Below, in pieces: positions 1 to 7,947 of a DNA stretch of 64,000 nt. The notes under the pieces were generated by a model. That model had not been told where the DNA came from. It ran no database searches and worked only from the letters and a program-made list of their open reading frames with translations. The translations under genes and the position numbers were made by a program. The DNA lies in contig BOKV01000020.1 of the NCBI GenBank assembly GCA_016861165.1, forward strand, positions 1 through 64,000, written 5' to 3'. Within the stretch, counting starts at the first letter, position 1. Every line of letters starts with the position of its first letter. This DNA comes from Alphaproteobacteria bacterium. GTDB taxonomy: Bacteria; Pseudomonadota; Alphaproteobacteria; Rhizobiales; Rhizobiaceae.

Positions 1-98
1 CGCCGGGCGATCGCCCGGCACGCCGCAGAGATGCAGGCGGAAGGCGCAAAAGTCAAAGGATTCGCGCGGATGGCTGATGCGCGCGGCGCGCCGATGCA

Positions 99-500
99 CT
101 ATCCGGCGGCAAAATCCGCTCGCATCGGCTGCCAGACGGCGATGCCCCGCTCCTCGCGCAACAGCTCCGGCAGGGCCGCATGGTAGGCGCTGCGGTAGTC
201 GCGCTTGAGCTGCACCTCGACCACATCGTCGAGATCCGCCCAGGTCTCGTAGAGCATGAACCGGGTCGGGTCCTCGGGGTCGCGGTGCAGCACCGCGTTG
301 ATGAAGGTCTTCTCGTGGCGCATCGCGTCGAGCACCGGGGCGAGCAGGCGCAGGAACTCCTGCTCGCGTCCGGGCTTAACGTGCAGTGTGACGATGAAGC
401 TGATGCCGCGCGCCGGCGCGGCACCGGCCGGGGCCGCAGCGACCGCGGCGGCGAGCAGGGCGAGCGTGTCACGGCGGGTGTGGGCGGGGGACCTGGGCAT
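99..500 (-). CDS. Exported ABM-domain (quinol monooxygenase-like) protein
   Basis: A 133-residue protein with a twin-arginine-like N-terminus (RRDTLALLAAA, then an Ala-rich stretch ending near residue 28), so export by Tat is likely. The rest is one antibiotic-biosynthesis-monooxygenase ferredoxin-like domain, with the usual opening ISFIVTLHVKPGREQEF and the conserved FMLYETWADLDD segment near the middle. Such domains oxidise quinol-type or small carbonyl compounds without a bound cofactor, but many members have no known substrate. A good ribosome site (GGAGG) precedes the ATG. The gene stands alone, with its 5' end facing the 3' end of the dehalogenase gene. The family is clear; the substrate is unknown. 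Confidence 0.8.
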   Translation of the reverse strand: MPRSPAHTRRDTLALLAAAVAAAPAGAAPARGISFIVTLHVKPGREQEFLRLLAPVLDAMRHEKTFINAVLHRDPEDPTRFMLYETWADLDDVVEVQLKRDYRSAYHAALPELLREERGIAVWQPMRADFAAG

Positions 501-583
501 GACGACCTCCAGTGCCGGCGTGTCCCGCCATCGTGGCGATCGGACGTCGTCGAGGCGATAACCTCGTAGGTCAAGGCGACCGT

Positions 584-1288
584 TCAGCAGCCGAGCGCGT
601 CCGCAAGACCGGCGAACGAGGTACGGACGACGTCCCAGGTTCGGTCGGGTACGAGGTCCCTGGTCTGTGTCGGCCCGTACTCGGTCGGGCGGGCGACGAA
701 GGCGGTGGCGAGGCCGCGCGCCGCGGCCGCGTGCAGGTCGCCGTTATGCGCGGCGACCATCATCACCTGCCCGGGCGGCAGGTCGAGCAGACGGCACGCG
801 CCGTCGTACACCTCCGGATCGGGCTTGTAGTGACGGAACAGTTCGGCCGAGAGGATCACGTCCCAGGGCAGGCGCGCCTGCTTCGCCATGTTGGCCAGCA
901 GCGATACGTTGCCGTTGGAGAGCGTCGCCAGGGTGTAGCAATGGCGCAGCCGGCGCAGCCCGGCGACGCTGTCCGGCCAGGGATCGAGCCGGTGCCAGGC
1001 GCGGTTCAGCGCCTGGCGCGCCGCCTCGTCGAGCGCGGCGAGCCCGAAGCGCGGCAACAGCGCATCGAGCGCGGCACGGTGCAACACGTCGATGGTGGTC
1101 CAGGGGAGGTCTCCGCGGCGAACGCGGTCCATCGCCGGCACGTACTCGGCGCGCCAGGCGTCCGCGAGCGCCAGCCCGTCCGTCTCGATGCCGATCCGGC
1201 GCGCTGCCGCCGCGACCTCGCGTGCCACGCTGCTGCGCCAGTCCACCACGGTGCCGAAGACGTCGAACACGAGCGCCCGCAAGGTCAT
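584..1288 (-). CDS. Haloacid dehalogenase, type II (HAD superfamily)
   Basis: A 234-residue HAD hydrolase of the L-2-haloacid dehalogenase type. The nucleophile motif FDVFGT places Asp9, the Ser/Asn motif LSNGN is at 123-127, Lys155 lies in HYKPDP and the acidic motif AAHNGDL is at 179-185. Members hydrolyse short-chain 2-haloacids or act as small phosphatases. The start ATG overlaps the stop of the upstream ABC ATPase by 4 bases, so it is translationally coupled to the importer. That suggests the importer brings in a substrate handled by this enzyme. The reading frame also stays open much further upstream, but that part is antisense-frame reading of the ATPase gene and was rejected. Confidence 0.88.
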   Translation of the reverse strand: MTLRALVFDVFGTVVDWRSSVAREVAAAARRIGIETDGLALADAWRAEYVPAMDRVRRGDLPWTTIDVLHRAALDALLPRFGLAALDEAARQALNRAWHRLDPWPDSVAGLRRLRHCYTLATLSNGNVSLLANMAKQARLPWDVILSAELFRHYKPDPEVYDGACRLLDLPPGQVMMVAAHNGDLHAAAARGLATAFVARPTEYGPTQTRDLVPDRTWDVVRTSFAGLADALGC

Positions 1289-2082
1289 CGCCGTGCCCGC
1301 TCCTCCTCCGCCATCGCCTTGATCGCCTCCTCGCGAATCTGGCGCAGGATGTCGGCGCGCAACGCATTGAAGCGCGGATCGGTCAGAAGGTCGATACTGC
1401 GCGGCCGCGGCAGCTCGATCGCGATGCGGCTGCGCATCCGGCCCGGCCGCGCGGTCATCACATAGACCGTGTCGGCGAGGAAGATCGCCTCGTCGATGTC
1501 GTGGGTGATGAACAGCACTGTGCCGCGCGCCTGGTCCCACACATGCGTCAGCAGCTCCTGCATCTGCATCCGCGTCTGCGCGTCGAGCGCGCCGAACGGC
1601 TCGTCCATCAGATAGACGCGCGGGTTGAGGATCAGGCAGCGCGCGATGCCGACGCGCTGCTTCATCCCGCCCGAGAGCTGGTCCGGCAGGTGGTGCTCGA
1701 AACCGGAGAGGCCGACGAGATCGAGAAACCGGCGGGCGAGCGCGTCGGTCTCGTCCTTCGGCCGGCCGAGCATGCGCGGGCCGAAGGTGACGTTGTCCCG
1801 GACCGAGAGCCACGGGAACAGCGACGCCTCCTGGAACACCACGGCGCGGTCGGGGCCGGGGGCGGAGACCGGCGCGCCGAACACGCTGGCGGATCCTTCC
1901 GTCGGCGCCTCGAACCCGGCGATCACGTTGAGCAGCGTGGACTTGCCGCAACCCGAGGGGCCGAGGATGCAGGCGAACTCGCCCTCCGCGAGCGTCATGT
2001 CGATCGCGGCGAGCGCCTCGACCGCGCCGGCGCGGCCCTCGAACACCTTGCGCAGGCCGCGGATTGCGACCGCGTCGGTCAC
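1285..2082 (-). CDS. ABC transporter ATPase, nitrate/sulfonate/taurine type
   Basis: A 265-residue ATPase of the SsuB/TauB/NrtD group. Walker A is GPSGCGKST at 41-49, the Q-loop Gln is near 84, the signature LSGGM is at 136-140, Walker B VYLMDE is at 156-161 and the switch His is His194. It powers uptake by the permease encoded upstream. It is separated from the permease by a 97-bp REP-like repeat, and its 3' end overlaps the dehalogenase start by 4 bases. The substrate cannot be read from an ATPase; sulfonates, nitriles, thiamine precursors or similar small organics are all possible. Confidence 0.9.
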   Translation of the reverse strand: MTDAVAIRGLRKVFEGRAGAVEALAAIDMTLAEGEFACILGPSGCGKSTLLNVIAGFEAPTEGSASVFGAPVSAPGPDRAVVFQEASLFPWLSVRDNVTFGPRMLGRPKDETDALARRFLDLVGLSGFEHHLPDQLSGGMKQRVGIARCLILNPRVYLMDEPFGALDAQTRMQMQELLTHVWDQARGTVLFITHDIDEAIFLADTVYVMTARPGRMRSRIAIELPRPRSIDLLTDPRFNALRADILRQIREEAIKAMAEEERARR

Positions 2083-2089
2083 GGCGCTG

Positions 2090-2186
2090 CCCTCACCCTG
2101 ACCCTCTCCCGCGCGGCGGGAGAGGGAACCCGGTGGCGCCGCTGCGTCCCCTCTCCCGCGCCAGTGGGAGAGGGACAGGGTGAGGG
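2090..2186. repeat. REP-like double-hairpin element, copy 1
   Basis: This intergenic element begins CCCTCACCCTGACCCTCTCCC and ends with the inverse of that sequence (GGGTGAGGG). Two smaller hairpins lie inside, each built from CTCTCCC/GGGAGAG arms. A second copy lies at 6295-6389, and its central part is the reverse complement of this one. The element sits between the permease and ATPase genes of one operon, so it could affect the stability of the intervening mRNA. Function is inferred from position and structure only. Confidence 0.75.
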
Positions 2187-2194
2187 TGCTCGCG

Positions 2195-3010
2195 TCACGC
2201 CCGCACCGCCTGCTTCCAGTGCAGCACCCGAAGCTGCACCGCCACCAGCACGCGATCGGAGAGGAACCCGGCGATGCCGATCGACACCATGTCGGCGATC
2301 ACCACGTCCATCCGCCCCACGTAGTACGCATCCCAGAGCACGTAGCCGAGACCCGACTTCACCGCGACGATCTCGGCGACGATCACCGCCGTCCAGGCGA
2401 TCCCCAGTCCCAGGCGCATGCCGGTGAAGATGTTGGGCAGGGCGGCGGGCAGCACCACGCGCAGCAGCAACTGCCGCTCGTTGGCACCCATCATGCGCGC
2501 CGCCCGGATCAGGTTGCGCGGCACGTCGCGCGCGCCGGCGGTGGCGTTCACCACGATCGGGAAGAACGCGCCGAGCGCGATCAGGAACACCGCACCCGCG
2601 TCGCGGATGCCGAACACCGCGATCGCGAACGGCAGCCACGCCGTGATCGGGATGGGGCGCAGCGACTGGATCAGCGGATCGACCGCGCCGGCCACCATCC
2701 GGTTCCAGCCGATCATGATTCCCATCGGCACGCCGATCAGGATCGCGCACACGAAGCCGGTAAACACGCGCCGCGCGCTGAACAGCACGGTCTCGCCCCA
2801 GGTGCCGAGATAGGGGTTCAGCCCCAGGCCGGGATCGGCGAAGGCCCAGTCCCGCCAGGCGGCGGCGACCAGGCTCGGCGCCGGCAGGATGCCTTGCGGC
2901 ACCACGCCGGCGCGCCCCGCCGCCTCCCAGATCACCACCAGAACGAACGGCAGCGCGAGGCCGAGGCCGAGCTCCCTCAGCCCCGCGCGCCGCCGCACCG
3001 CCGCCGTCAA
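2195..3010 (-). CDS. ABC transporter permease, SsuC/TauC type
   Basis: A 271-residue inner-membrane permease with about six hydrophobic segments. It has the typical binding-protein-dependent EAA loop near residues 165-190 (RAARMMGANERQLLLRVVLP), which docks to the ATPase. It belongs to the single-permease sulfonate/taurine/nitrate import family. The start ATG overlaps the stop of the binding-protein gene by 4 bases, so the order is binding protein, permease, ATPase, dehalogenase. Confidence 0.9.
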   Translation of the reverse strand: MTAAVRRRAGLRELGLGLALPFVLVVIWEAAGRAGVVPQGILPAPSLVAAAWRDWAFADPGLGLNPYLGTWGETVLFSARRVFTGFVCAILIGVPMGIMIGWNRMVAGAVDPLIQSLRPIPITAWLPFAIAVFGIRDAGAVFLIALGAFFPIVVNATAGARDVPRNLIRAARMMGANERQLLLRVVLPAALPNIFTGMRLGLGIAWTAVIVAEIVAVKSGLGYVLWDAYYVGRMDVVIADMVSIGIAGFLSDRVLVAVQLRVLHWKQAVRA

Positions 3011-3996
3011 CGCCGCACGACGGACTGGTAGATCGAGAGATCGAAGTACTGCGGCAGCTCGCCCGACACGTCACGCTGCAGCACGCCGAGCCGGTGGAAC
3101 TCCTTCGCCTGGCGCTGCACCTGGTCGACCGTGAGCGACTGCTCGAGCGTCATGTCGTCGGCGACCGCCCTGGCGACCTGCGGCGGCAGCCCGGTCCAGG
3201 CCGCGATCGCGGCCCCGAGCGCCTCCTTGCTGGTCGAGATCGCGTTCTGGACCTGGAGATAGGCATGGATCAGCCGGCGCAGCGCCTCGCGCTTGTTCTG
3301 CACCGCATCGCGCGTCGCCCCAACCATGCCGAGCTCGGCGCCGACCGCGCGGCTGGTCGAGTAGTCCAGCTTCGTCTGGCGATAGGCAAGGCCCTGCTGG
3401 ATCGCCATGCTCTCGAACGGCTCCCAGCCGATGAACAGATCGATGTCGCCGCGCTGCATCGCCTGCACGAAGGGCTGGCCGCCGCCCTGGATGTTCACGA
3501 TGTTGAGCCGGCCGTAGCTGATGTTCTGTTCGGTGACGGTGGCGGCGAACTGGAACCACACCGCGCTGCCCGGCGCGATCGCGACGCGCTTGCCGTAGAG
3601 GTCCTCCCATCTGTCGAGCGTCACGCCGTTGCGCACGATCGGGTGCTTCGCCGAGACGCCCACACCCATCAGCCCGGTGATGCCGCGCAGGTTCTGGCTG
3701 ACCGCGATCGGCACGTCCGCCGGGCCGATCGCGCCGACCTCGATCGAGCCGGAGGCGAGCGCCGTGCGCACGTCGGCGTAGCGGACGAAGTTGACGAGTT
3801 CCACCTCGACGCCGAGCGGCCGCGCGATGTCCGGCACGCCGTTGAACGGCGCGACATGCGGCACCTTCACCACGCCGACCGTCAGCTTCACCGGCGGGTC
3901 CAGCGGTGCCGGCGGGTCGATCAGCGGCGTCTGGGCGAGGGCGGGCGAGACGAGCGTCAGCGCGAGCGCGCCGGCGGCGAGGCTGCGGAAGGACAT
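3007..3996 (-). CDS. ABC transporter periplasmic binding protein, SsuA/ThiY-like
   Basis: A 329-residue precursor with a classic Sec signal peptide (MSFRSLAAGALALTLVSPAL, cleavage after ALA near residue 21). The mature part is an NMT1/SsuA-like two-lobed binding protein, with VGVVKVPHVAPFNG at its start and the GDIDLFIGWEPF motif in the middle. It is the first gene of the four-gene importer-dehalogenase operon and would set its specificity. The 129-bp gap to the divergent phosphoribosyltransferase gene should hold promoters for both directions. Confidence 0.88.
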   Translation of the reverse strand: MSFRSLAAGALALTLVSPALAQTPLIDPPAPLDPPVKLTVGVVKVPHVAPFNGVPDIARPLGVEVELVNFVRYADVRTALASGSIEVGAIGPADVPIAVSQNLRGITGLMGVGVSAKHPIVRNGVTLDRWEDLYGKRVAIAPGSAVWFQFAATVTEQNISYGRLNIVNIQGGGQPFVQAMQRGDIDLFIGWEPFESMAIQQGLAYRQTKLDYSTSRAVGAELGMVGATRDAVQNKREALRRLIHAYLQVQNAISTSKEALGAAIAAWTGLPPQVARAVADDMTLEQSLTVDQVQRQAKEFHRLGVLQRDVSGELPQYFDLSIYQSVVRR

Positions 3997-4125
3997 CCCG
4001 TGGCTCCCTGTGTCGTTCTTGCCATGCGACGCTAGCCGCCGCTGCCGCCGCTGTCACGGGGCGACGCCCCTCCCCGCCCAGCCGGCCGCGTGCTAGACGG
4101 CCCGGGTGCGCCGGAGGCCCGCTGC
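3997..4125. promoter_or_regulatory. Divergent promoter region (importer operon / gpt)
   Basis: 129 bases separate the minus-strand binding-protein start from the plus-strand GTG of the phosphoribosyltransferase. No box close to a sigma-70 consensus was picked out by eye; position alone makes it a promoter region. Confidence 0.4.
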
Positions 4126-4605
4126 GTGAGCCAGAAGTTCTACACTGTCACCTGGGACCAGTTGCACCGCGACGGCAAGGCGCTGGCCTGGAAGCTGCTG
4201 CCGCTCGGTCCGTGGCAGGGGATCGTCGCGATCACCCGCGGCGGGCTGATCCCGGCCGCGATCGTCGCGCGCGAGCTCGACTGCCGGCAGATCGAGACGG
4301 TCAGCATCGTCACCTACGAGGAGATGGAGCGTGGCGCGCCCGTGGTGACCAAGCCGCCGGCCGCCGCCGGCGACGGGTCGGGCTGGCTGATCGTCGACGA
4401 CCTGGTCGACACGGGGGCGACCGCGAAGGTGGTGCGCGCGATCCTGCCCGAGGCGCATTTCGCCACCGTCTATGCCAAGCCCGCGGGGCAGCCACAGGTG
4501 GACACCTACGTCACCGAGGTGAGCCAGGACACCTGGATCCTGTTTCCCTGGGATACCGAGCCGCAGTTCATCCAGCCGATCGCCAAGGCCAACATGGTGC
4601 GCTGA
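4126..4605 (+). CDS. gpt: Xanthine/guanine phosphoribosyltransferase
   Basis: A 159-residue type I phosphoribosyltransferase of the Gpt/XPRT group. It transfers phosphoribose from PRPP to xanthine or guanine in purine salvage. The PRPP loop VDDLVDTG is at 90-97, the PPi-loop region is ITRGGLIPA at 36-44 and the C-terminal base-binding part is DTWILFPWDTEPQF. A GTG at 4126 is preferred because GGAGG lies 9 bases upstream; a GTG at 4090 would add 12 residues with no ribosome site. The following acyl-CoA dehydrogenase gene starts one base after the stop. Confidence 0.88.
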   Translation: MSQKFYTVTWDQLHRDGKALAWKLLPLGPWQGIVAITRGGLIPAAIVARELDCRQIETVSIVTYEEMERGAPVVTKPPAAAGDGSGWLIVDDLVDTGATAKVVRAILPEAHFATVYAKPAGQPQVDTYVTEVSQDTWILFPWDTEPQFIQPIAKANMVR

Positions 4606-4606
4606 C

Positions 4607-5830
4607 ATGAGCGTGATGCCTGCCCCCAATCCGCTGCCGCCCGAGCTCGCCGCGATCCGGGACACGGTCACGCGGCTGTTTGATATCCGGATCGTTCCGG
4701 AGATCGCCGGCTACGAGAGGCGACGGGAGTTCCCCCGCCCGCTGATCCACGCCATGGGCAAGGCCGGCCTGTTCGGCGCAGCGTTTCCCGAGACCGTCGG
4801 CGGCACGGATCTCGGCTTCATGGCGGTGGCAGTGATCTCGGAGGAGATCAGCCGCATCCGCCCCGACCTCGGCTACTGCATGAACCTGCAGGCGATGACC
4901 TGCCCGTTCACGATCCTGAACTGGGGCACGGAGGATCAGGTGCAGCGCTTCGTGCCGAAGCTGATCGCCGGCGAGCGGATCGGCGCCTTCATGCTGACCG
5001 AACCCGGCGGCGGCTCCGACCCGGCGGGTGCGATGAAGACGCGCGCCGTGCGCGACGGGGATGCCTACCGCATCAGCGGCTCGAAGCAGTGGATCACCTT
5101 CGCGCACGAGGCCGACACGGCGGTGCTGCTGGCCAAGACCGACCCGGGTGCCGGGCATCGCGGCATCTCGGCCTTCGTGATCGAACCGAAATCCGGCCCC
5201 GGCTACCGCGCCGATCCGATCCCGATGCGCAATCTTTCACCGGTGCTCTCCTCCTGCGCCGTGTTCCTCGATGACTTCGTCGTGCCGGCAGCGAACCGGC
5301 TGGGCGAGGAGGGCGAGGGCTTCCGCATTGCCATGAACGCGCTCGAGTTCGGGCGGCTGACGGTCTCGGCGCGGCTGGTGGGCGCCGCACAGGGCTGCCT
5401 CGACCACGCGCTCGCCTACGCGCGCGAGCGCGTGGTGGGCGGTCAGGCGATCGGGCGCTACCAGATGGTGCAGGCGCTGATCGCCGACATGGCAGCCGAG
5501 ATCGCCGCCGCGCGCGCGCTGGTGCGCGAGCTCGCCGACACCATGGACGCCGGGCAGCCGGCGAACCGGATCGCGAGCCTCGCCAAGTACTTCGCCTCGC
5601 GCGCGGCGAAGACGGCGGTGGCGAACGCGACCGAGATCTTCGGCGGCTACGCGCTCGCCGACGAGTACCCGATCAGCATGTTCAAGGGCTTCATCGAGAT
5701 GCTGAACGTCGGCGAGGGCTCGGCGAACGTCCAGCGCGTGCTGATCGCCGAGGATGCGCTCGGCTACAAGGACGCGAACCGCGCGAGCCTGCCGGCGCGC
5801 AAGTTCCGCGCCGCGCGCGCGGCGGAGTAG
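4607..5830 (+). CDS. Acyl-CoA dehydrogenase
   Basis: A 407-residue FAD-dependent acyl-CoA dehydrogenase that introduces an alpha,beta double bond into a CoA thioester. All three domains are present: the alpha-helical N-domain, the beta domain with the flavin motif FMLTEPGGGSDPA near 128-140 and the SGSKQWIT stretch, and the C-terminal helical domain. The likely catalytic Glu lies in LNVGEGSANVQR near residue 370, where most relatives have YEGT. It begins one base after the phosphoribosyltransferase stop and is followed by MaoC and CoA-lyase genes. This suggests a short route for a branched or dicarboxylic acyl-CoA. Confidence 0.92.
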   Translation: MSVMPAPNPLPPELAAIRDTVTRLFDIRIVPEIAGYERRREFPRPLIHAMGKAGLFGAAFPETVGGTDLGFMAVAVISEEISRIRPDLGYCMNLQAMTCPFTILNWGTEDQVQRFVPKLIAGERIGAFMLTEPGGGSDPAGAMKTRAVRDGDAYRISGSKQWITFAHEADTAVLLAKTDPGAGHRGISAFVIEPKSGPGYRADPIPMRNLSPVLSSCAVFLDDFVVPAANRLGEEGEGFRIAMNALEFGRLTVSARLVGAAQGCLDHALAYARERVVGGQAIGRYQMVQALIADMAAEIAAARALVRELADTMDAGQPANRIASLAKYFASRAAKTAVANATEIFGGYALADEYPISMFKGFIEMLNVGEGSANVQRVLIAEDALGYKDANRASLPARKFRAARAAE

Positions 5831-5835
5831 CGGTG

Positions 5836-6306
5836 ATGCCCGGGCTCTGGTTCGAGCAGTTCGCGGAAGGCATGGTGATCGAGCACCCGATCCGCCGCAC
5901 CGTGACCGAAGCCGACAACACGCTCTTCTGCGCGATGACCATGAACCCCGCGGCGCTGCATCTCGACGCCGAGGCGATGAAGGCGAGCCAGTTCGGCGAG
6001 CGCATCGTCAACTCGCTGTTCACGCTCGGGCTGATGGTCGGCATCTCCGTGCACGACACCACGCTCGGCACGACCGTCGCCAATCTCGGCTTCGAGGAGG
6101 TCGCCTTCCCCGCGCCGCTGTTCCATGGCGACACGGTGCGCGTGCGCACCACCGTGCTCGGCGTGCGCGAGAGCCGCTCGCGCCCGACCGAAGGCATCGT
6201 CACCTTCCTGCACGAGGCGCTGAAGCAGGACGGCACGGTCGTCGCGCGCTGCCGCCGTGCGGCGCTGATGCGCAGGCGGCCGGAGACGTCATCGCCCTCA
6301 CCCTGA
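5836..6306 (+). CDS. MaoC family hydratase (mesaconyl-CoA hydratase-like)
   Basis: A hot-dog-fold enoyl-CoA hydratase of about 156 residues (ATG at 5836; a GTG sits one codon upstream). The conserved segment EADNTLFCAMTMNPAALHLD lies near 25-44. The NP...H part of the hydratase signature is present, but the usual preceding Asp position reads Thr, as in the mesaconyl/methyl-branched subfamily. The last few codons and the stop lie inside a REP-like repeat that begins at 6295, so the native C-terminus may have been altered. Located between an acyl-CoA dehydrogenase and a CoA-ester lyase gene, it would hydrate the double bond before C-C cleavage. Confidence 0.85.
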   Translation: MPGLWFEQFAEGMVIEHPIRRTVTEADNTLFCAMTMNPAALHLDAEAMKASQFGERIVNSLFTLGLMVGISVHDTTLGTTVANLGFEEVAFPAPLFHGDTVRVRTTVLGVRESRSRPTEGIVTFLHEALKQDGTVVARCRRAALMRRRPETSSPSP

Positions 6307-6389
6307 CCCTCTCCCGCACGCGGGAGAGGGGACCTGCGTCGCCACCGGGTTCCCTCTCCCACGCGCGTGGGAGAGGGTCAGGGTGAGGG
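6295..6389. repeat. REP-like double-hairpin element, copy 2 (inverted)
   Basis: The termini are identical to those of the element at 2090-2186, and the middle is its reverse complement apart from small indels (for example CCACCGGGTTCCCT here against AGGGAACCCGGTGG there). It forms two GGGAGAG/CTCTCCC hairpins. It covers the stop codon of the MaoC gene and ends 17 bases before the start of the lyase gene, so the lyase ribosome site (GGGAGGA) lies just beyond it. Confidence 0.75.
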
Positions 6390-6406
6390 TTCTTCGGGAG
6401 GACCCG

Positions 6407-7255
6407 ATGCGTTCATTCCTGTTCGTCCCCGCCGACAGCGAGCGCAAGCTCGCACGTGCGCCCGAGAGCGGCGCCGGCGCGCTGATCCTCGACCTCGAGG
6501 ACTCGGTCGCGCTCGACCGCAAGCCGGTCGCGCGCGCGATGGTCGCCGCCTGGCTCGGCAGCCGTGCGGCGTCGCCGCAGGCGTGGGTGCGGGTGAACGC
6601 GCTCGACACCGGACTCACCATGACGGACCTCGCCGCGGTGGTCGCCGCACGCCCCGACGGGATCGTGCTGCCGAAATGCGAGAGCGCGGCCGAGCTCGTG
6701 CGCCTCGACGCCGCGCTCTCCGCCCTCGAGGCGCGCGAGGGCCTGCCGGACCGCACGATCCCCGTGATGCCGCTGATCACCGAGACGCCCGCGGCGATGT
6801 TCGCGCTCGGCGCCTATGCCGACGCGCCGCGGCTCGCCGCGCTCACCTGGGGCGGGGAGGATCTCGCCGCAGCACTCGGTGCGCGCACGAACCGGCTGCC
6901 GGACGGCACTTGGGACGAGCCGTATCGCCTGGCGCGCGCGCTCACCCTGTTCGCTGCCGGCGCCGCGGGCGTGCCGGCGATCGACACGGTCTATGCCGAT
7001 GCGCGCGACCTCGACGGGCTGCGCGCCGAGTGCGAGGCGGCGCGACGGATGGGGTTCGTCGGGCGGATGGCGATCCATCCCGCGCAGGTGCCGGTGATCG
7101 AGGCGGCCTTCGCGCCGACGGAGGAGGAACGCGCCTGGGCCGAGCGCATCGTCGCGGCATTCGCGGCGCAGCCGGGTGCGGGCGTGATCTCGCTCGACGG
7201 GAAGATGGTGGACAAGCCGCACCTGGTGCAGGCGCGGCGGATTCTCGGAAAGTGA
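6407..7255 (+). CDS. HpcH/HpaI-type CoA-ester lyase (citrate lyase beta-like)
   Basis: A 282-residue CitE/malyl-CoA lyase family protein with a Mg-binding TIM barrel. Visible motifs are FVPADSERKL near the N-terminus, LILDLEDSVA, the Glu in LPKCES, PLITETPAA, GGEDLAAALG and the closing GFVGRMAIHPAQV. Members cleave or form beta-hydroxyacyl-CoA esters such as citramalyl-CoA, beta-methylmalyl-CoA or hydroxymethylglutaryl-type esters. The ATG at 6407 is preferred because GGGAGGA precedes it; an upstream in-frame start at 6383 would lie in the repeat. With the acyl-CoA dehydrogenase and MaoC genes it makes a dehydrogenation-hydration-cleavage sequence. Confidence 0.88.
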   Translation: MRSFLFVPADSERKLARAPESGAGALILDLEDSVALDRKPVARAMVAAWLGSRAASPQAWVRVNALDTGLTMTDLAAVVAARPDGIVLPKCESAAELVRLDAALSALEAREGLPDRTIPVMPLITETPAAMFALGAYADAPRLAALTWGGEDLAAALGARTNRLPDGTWDEPYRLARALTLFAAGAAGVPAIDTVYADARDLDGLRAECEAARRMGFVGRMAIHPAQVPVIEAAFAPTEEERAWAERIVAAFAAQPGAGVISLDGKMVDKPHLVQARRILGK

Positions 7256-7269
7256 CAGGTGCGGCGACC

Positions 7270-7572
7270 ACGCTGGTCCCTGGACCATCCTTCTCCCAAC
7301 GGATGAACGCAACGAGAACCGGCTGACGTGTCGCGTCGAGGGGGACGCGGGGTTGGTGCCGGCGTGATCGGCGGTGGCAGTGGCGGTGATCTGGTGCAGG
7401 TCGCCGACCAGCGCGATTGCCGGCGGACTACCGCCGTGCTCCGCCGGCGCGACGAGACCGCGGTCGATCAGGGCACGGGCGGCTTTTAGCGCCTGCGAGA
7501 CGTCGGGCCCCTGGCGCCGCTCCTGCAGGCGAGCGATGTGGGCGCGGTACTCCGACGCCGGCACCCTCTCCT
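7270..7572 (-). pseudogene. Serine site-specific recombinase, C-terminal remnant
   Basis: On the minus strand this stretch reads YRAHIARLQERR, then ALKAARALIDRGLVAPA, then PPAIALVGDL. That order matches the tail of large serine recombinases (coiled YRxKVxxL segment, RxLIDxIVLTP, IxLxGDL). The N-terminal catalytic and zinc-ribbon parts are absent, and the frame runs out into the antisense of the lyase gene. It directly abuts the truncated IS3 element on its 5' side. The family is recognised by pattern only; it is surely not a functional gene. Confidence 0.5.
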
Positions 7573-7583
7573 CGCCGGCGGCG

Positions 7584-7947
7584 GCGCTGGAGTGCGGCCG
7601 AGAAGATGCGGATGGTCGAGGAGAGCCAGGAGCCCGGCGCCTCGGTCAGCCTGGTGGCCCGCCGTCACGGCGTGAACCCGAACCAGCTCTTCACCGGGCG
7701 CCGGCTTGCGGCTGATGGCGCCTTCACCGCGGCGGCGGCCGGCGAGGAGGTGGTGCCAGCCTCGGCTTGGCGCGCGCAGCAGGAGCAGATCCGCGAGTGG
7801 CACCTGCTGCTCGGCAAGAAGACGCGCGAGGCCGGAGACCGAAGCTCGGCCAGGGGCCAGATCCTGCACGAGGCGCTGCAGCACGCCGATCCCAAAAAAA
7901 GGTGGCTGCTGCGCGGGCCACCGCCGCCGCGCGACGGTTCCCGGTGA
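7584..7947 (+). pseudogene. IS3-family transposase OrfA, 5'-truncated
   Basis: Homology to the OrfA helix-turn-helix protein starts at RRRWSAAEKMRMVEESQEPG and continues through SLVARRHGVNPNQLF. It reaches the leucine-zipper-like part EQIREWHLLLGKKTRE. The normal N-terminal residues before RRRWS are missing. Before the frame ends there is a run of seven A at 7894-7900 (CCC AAA AAA AGG), where a -1 slip would join it to OrfB, as is known for IS3 elements. The segment between GKKTRE and ILHEAL is about ten residues longer than usual. Confidence 0.65.

Noticed and set aside
2..19. 18-bp perfect palindrome of GCCGGGCGA type at the window edge
   Set aside because: It has no neighbouring gene on its left in the window and no T-tract; palindromes of this base composition are common in GC-rich DNA.
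584..1951. Long minus-strand frame joining the dehalogenase with upstream sequence
   Set aside because: The upstream part is the ATPase gene read in another frame; the dehalogenase has its own ATG at 1288 with stop/start overlap.
6413..7269. Minus-strand open frame continuing from the recombinase remnant
   Set aside because: It is antisense to the CoA-ester lyase gene and shows only the Arg/Asp-rich composition of shadow frames.
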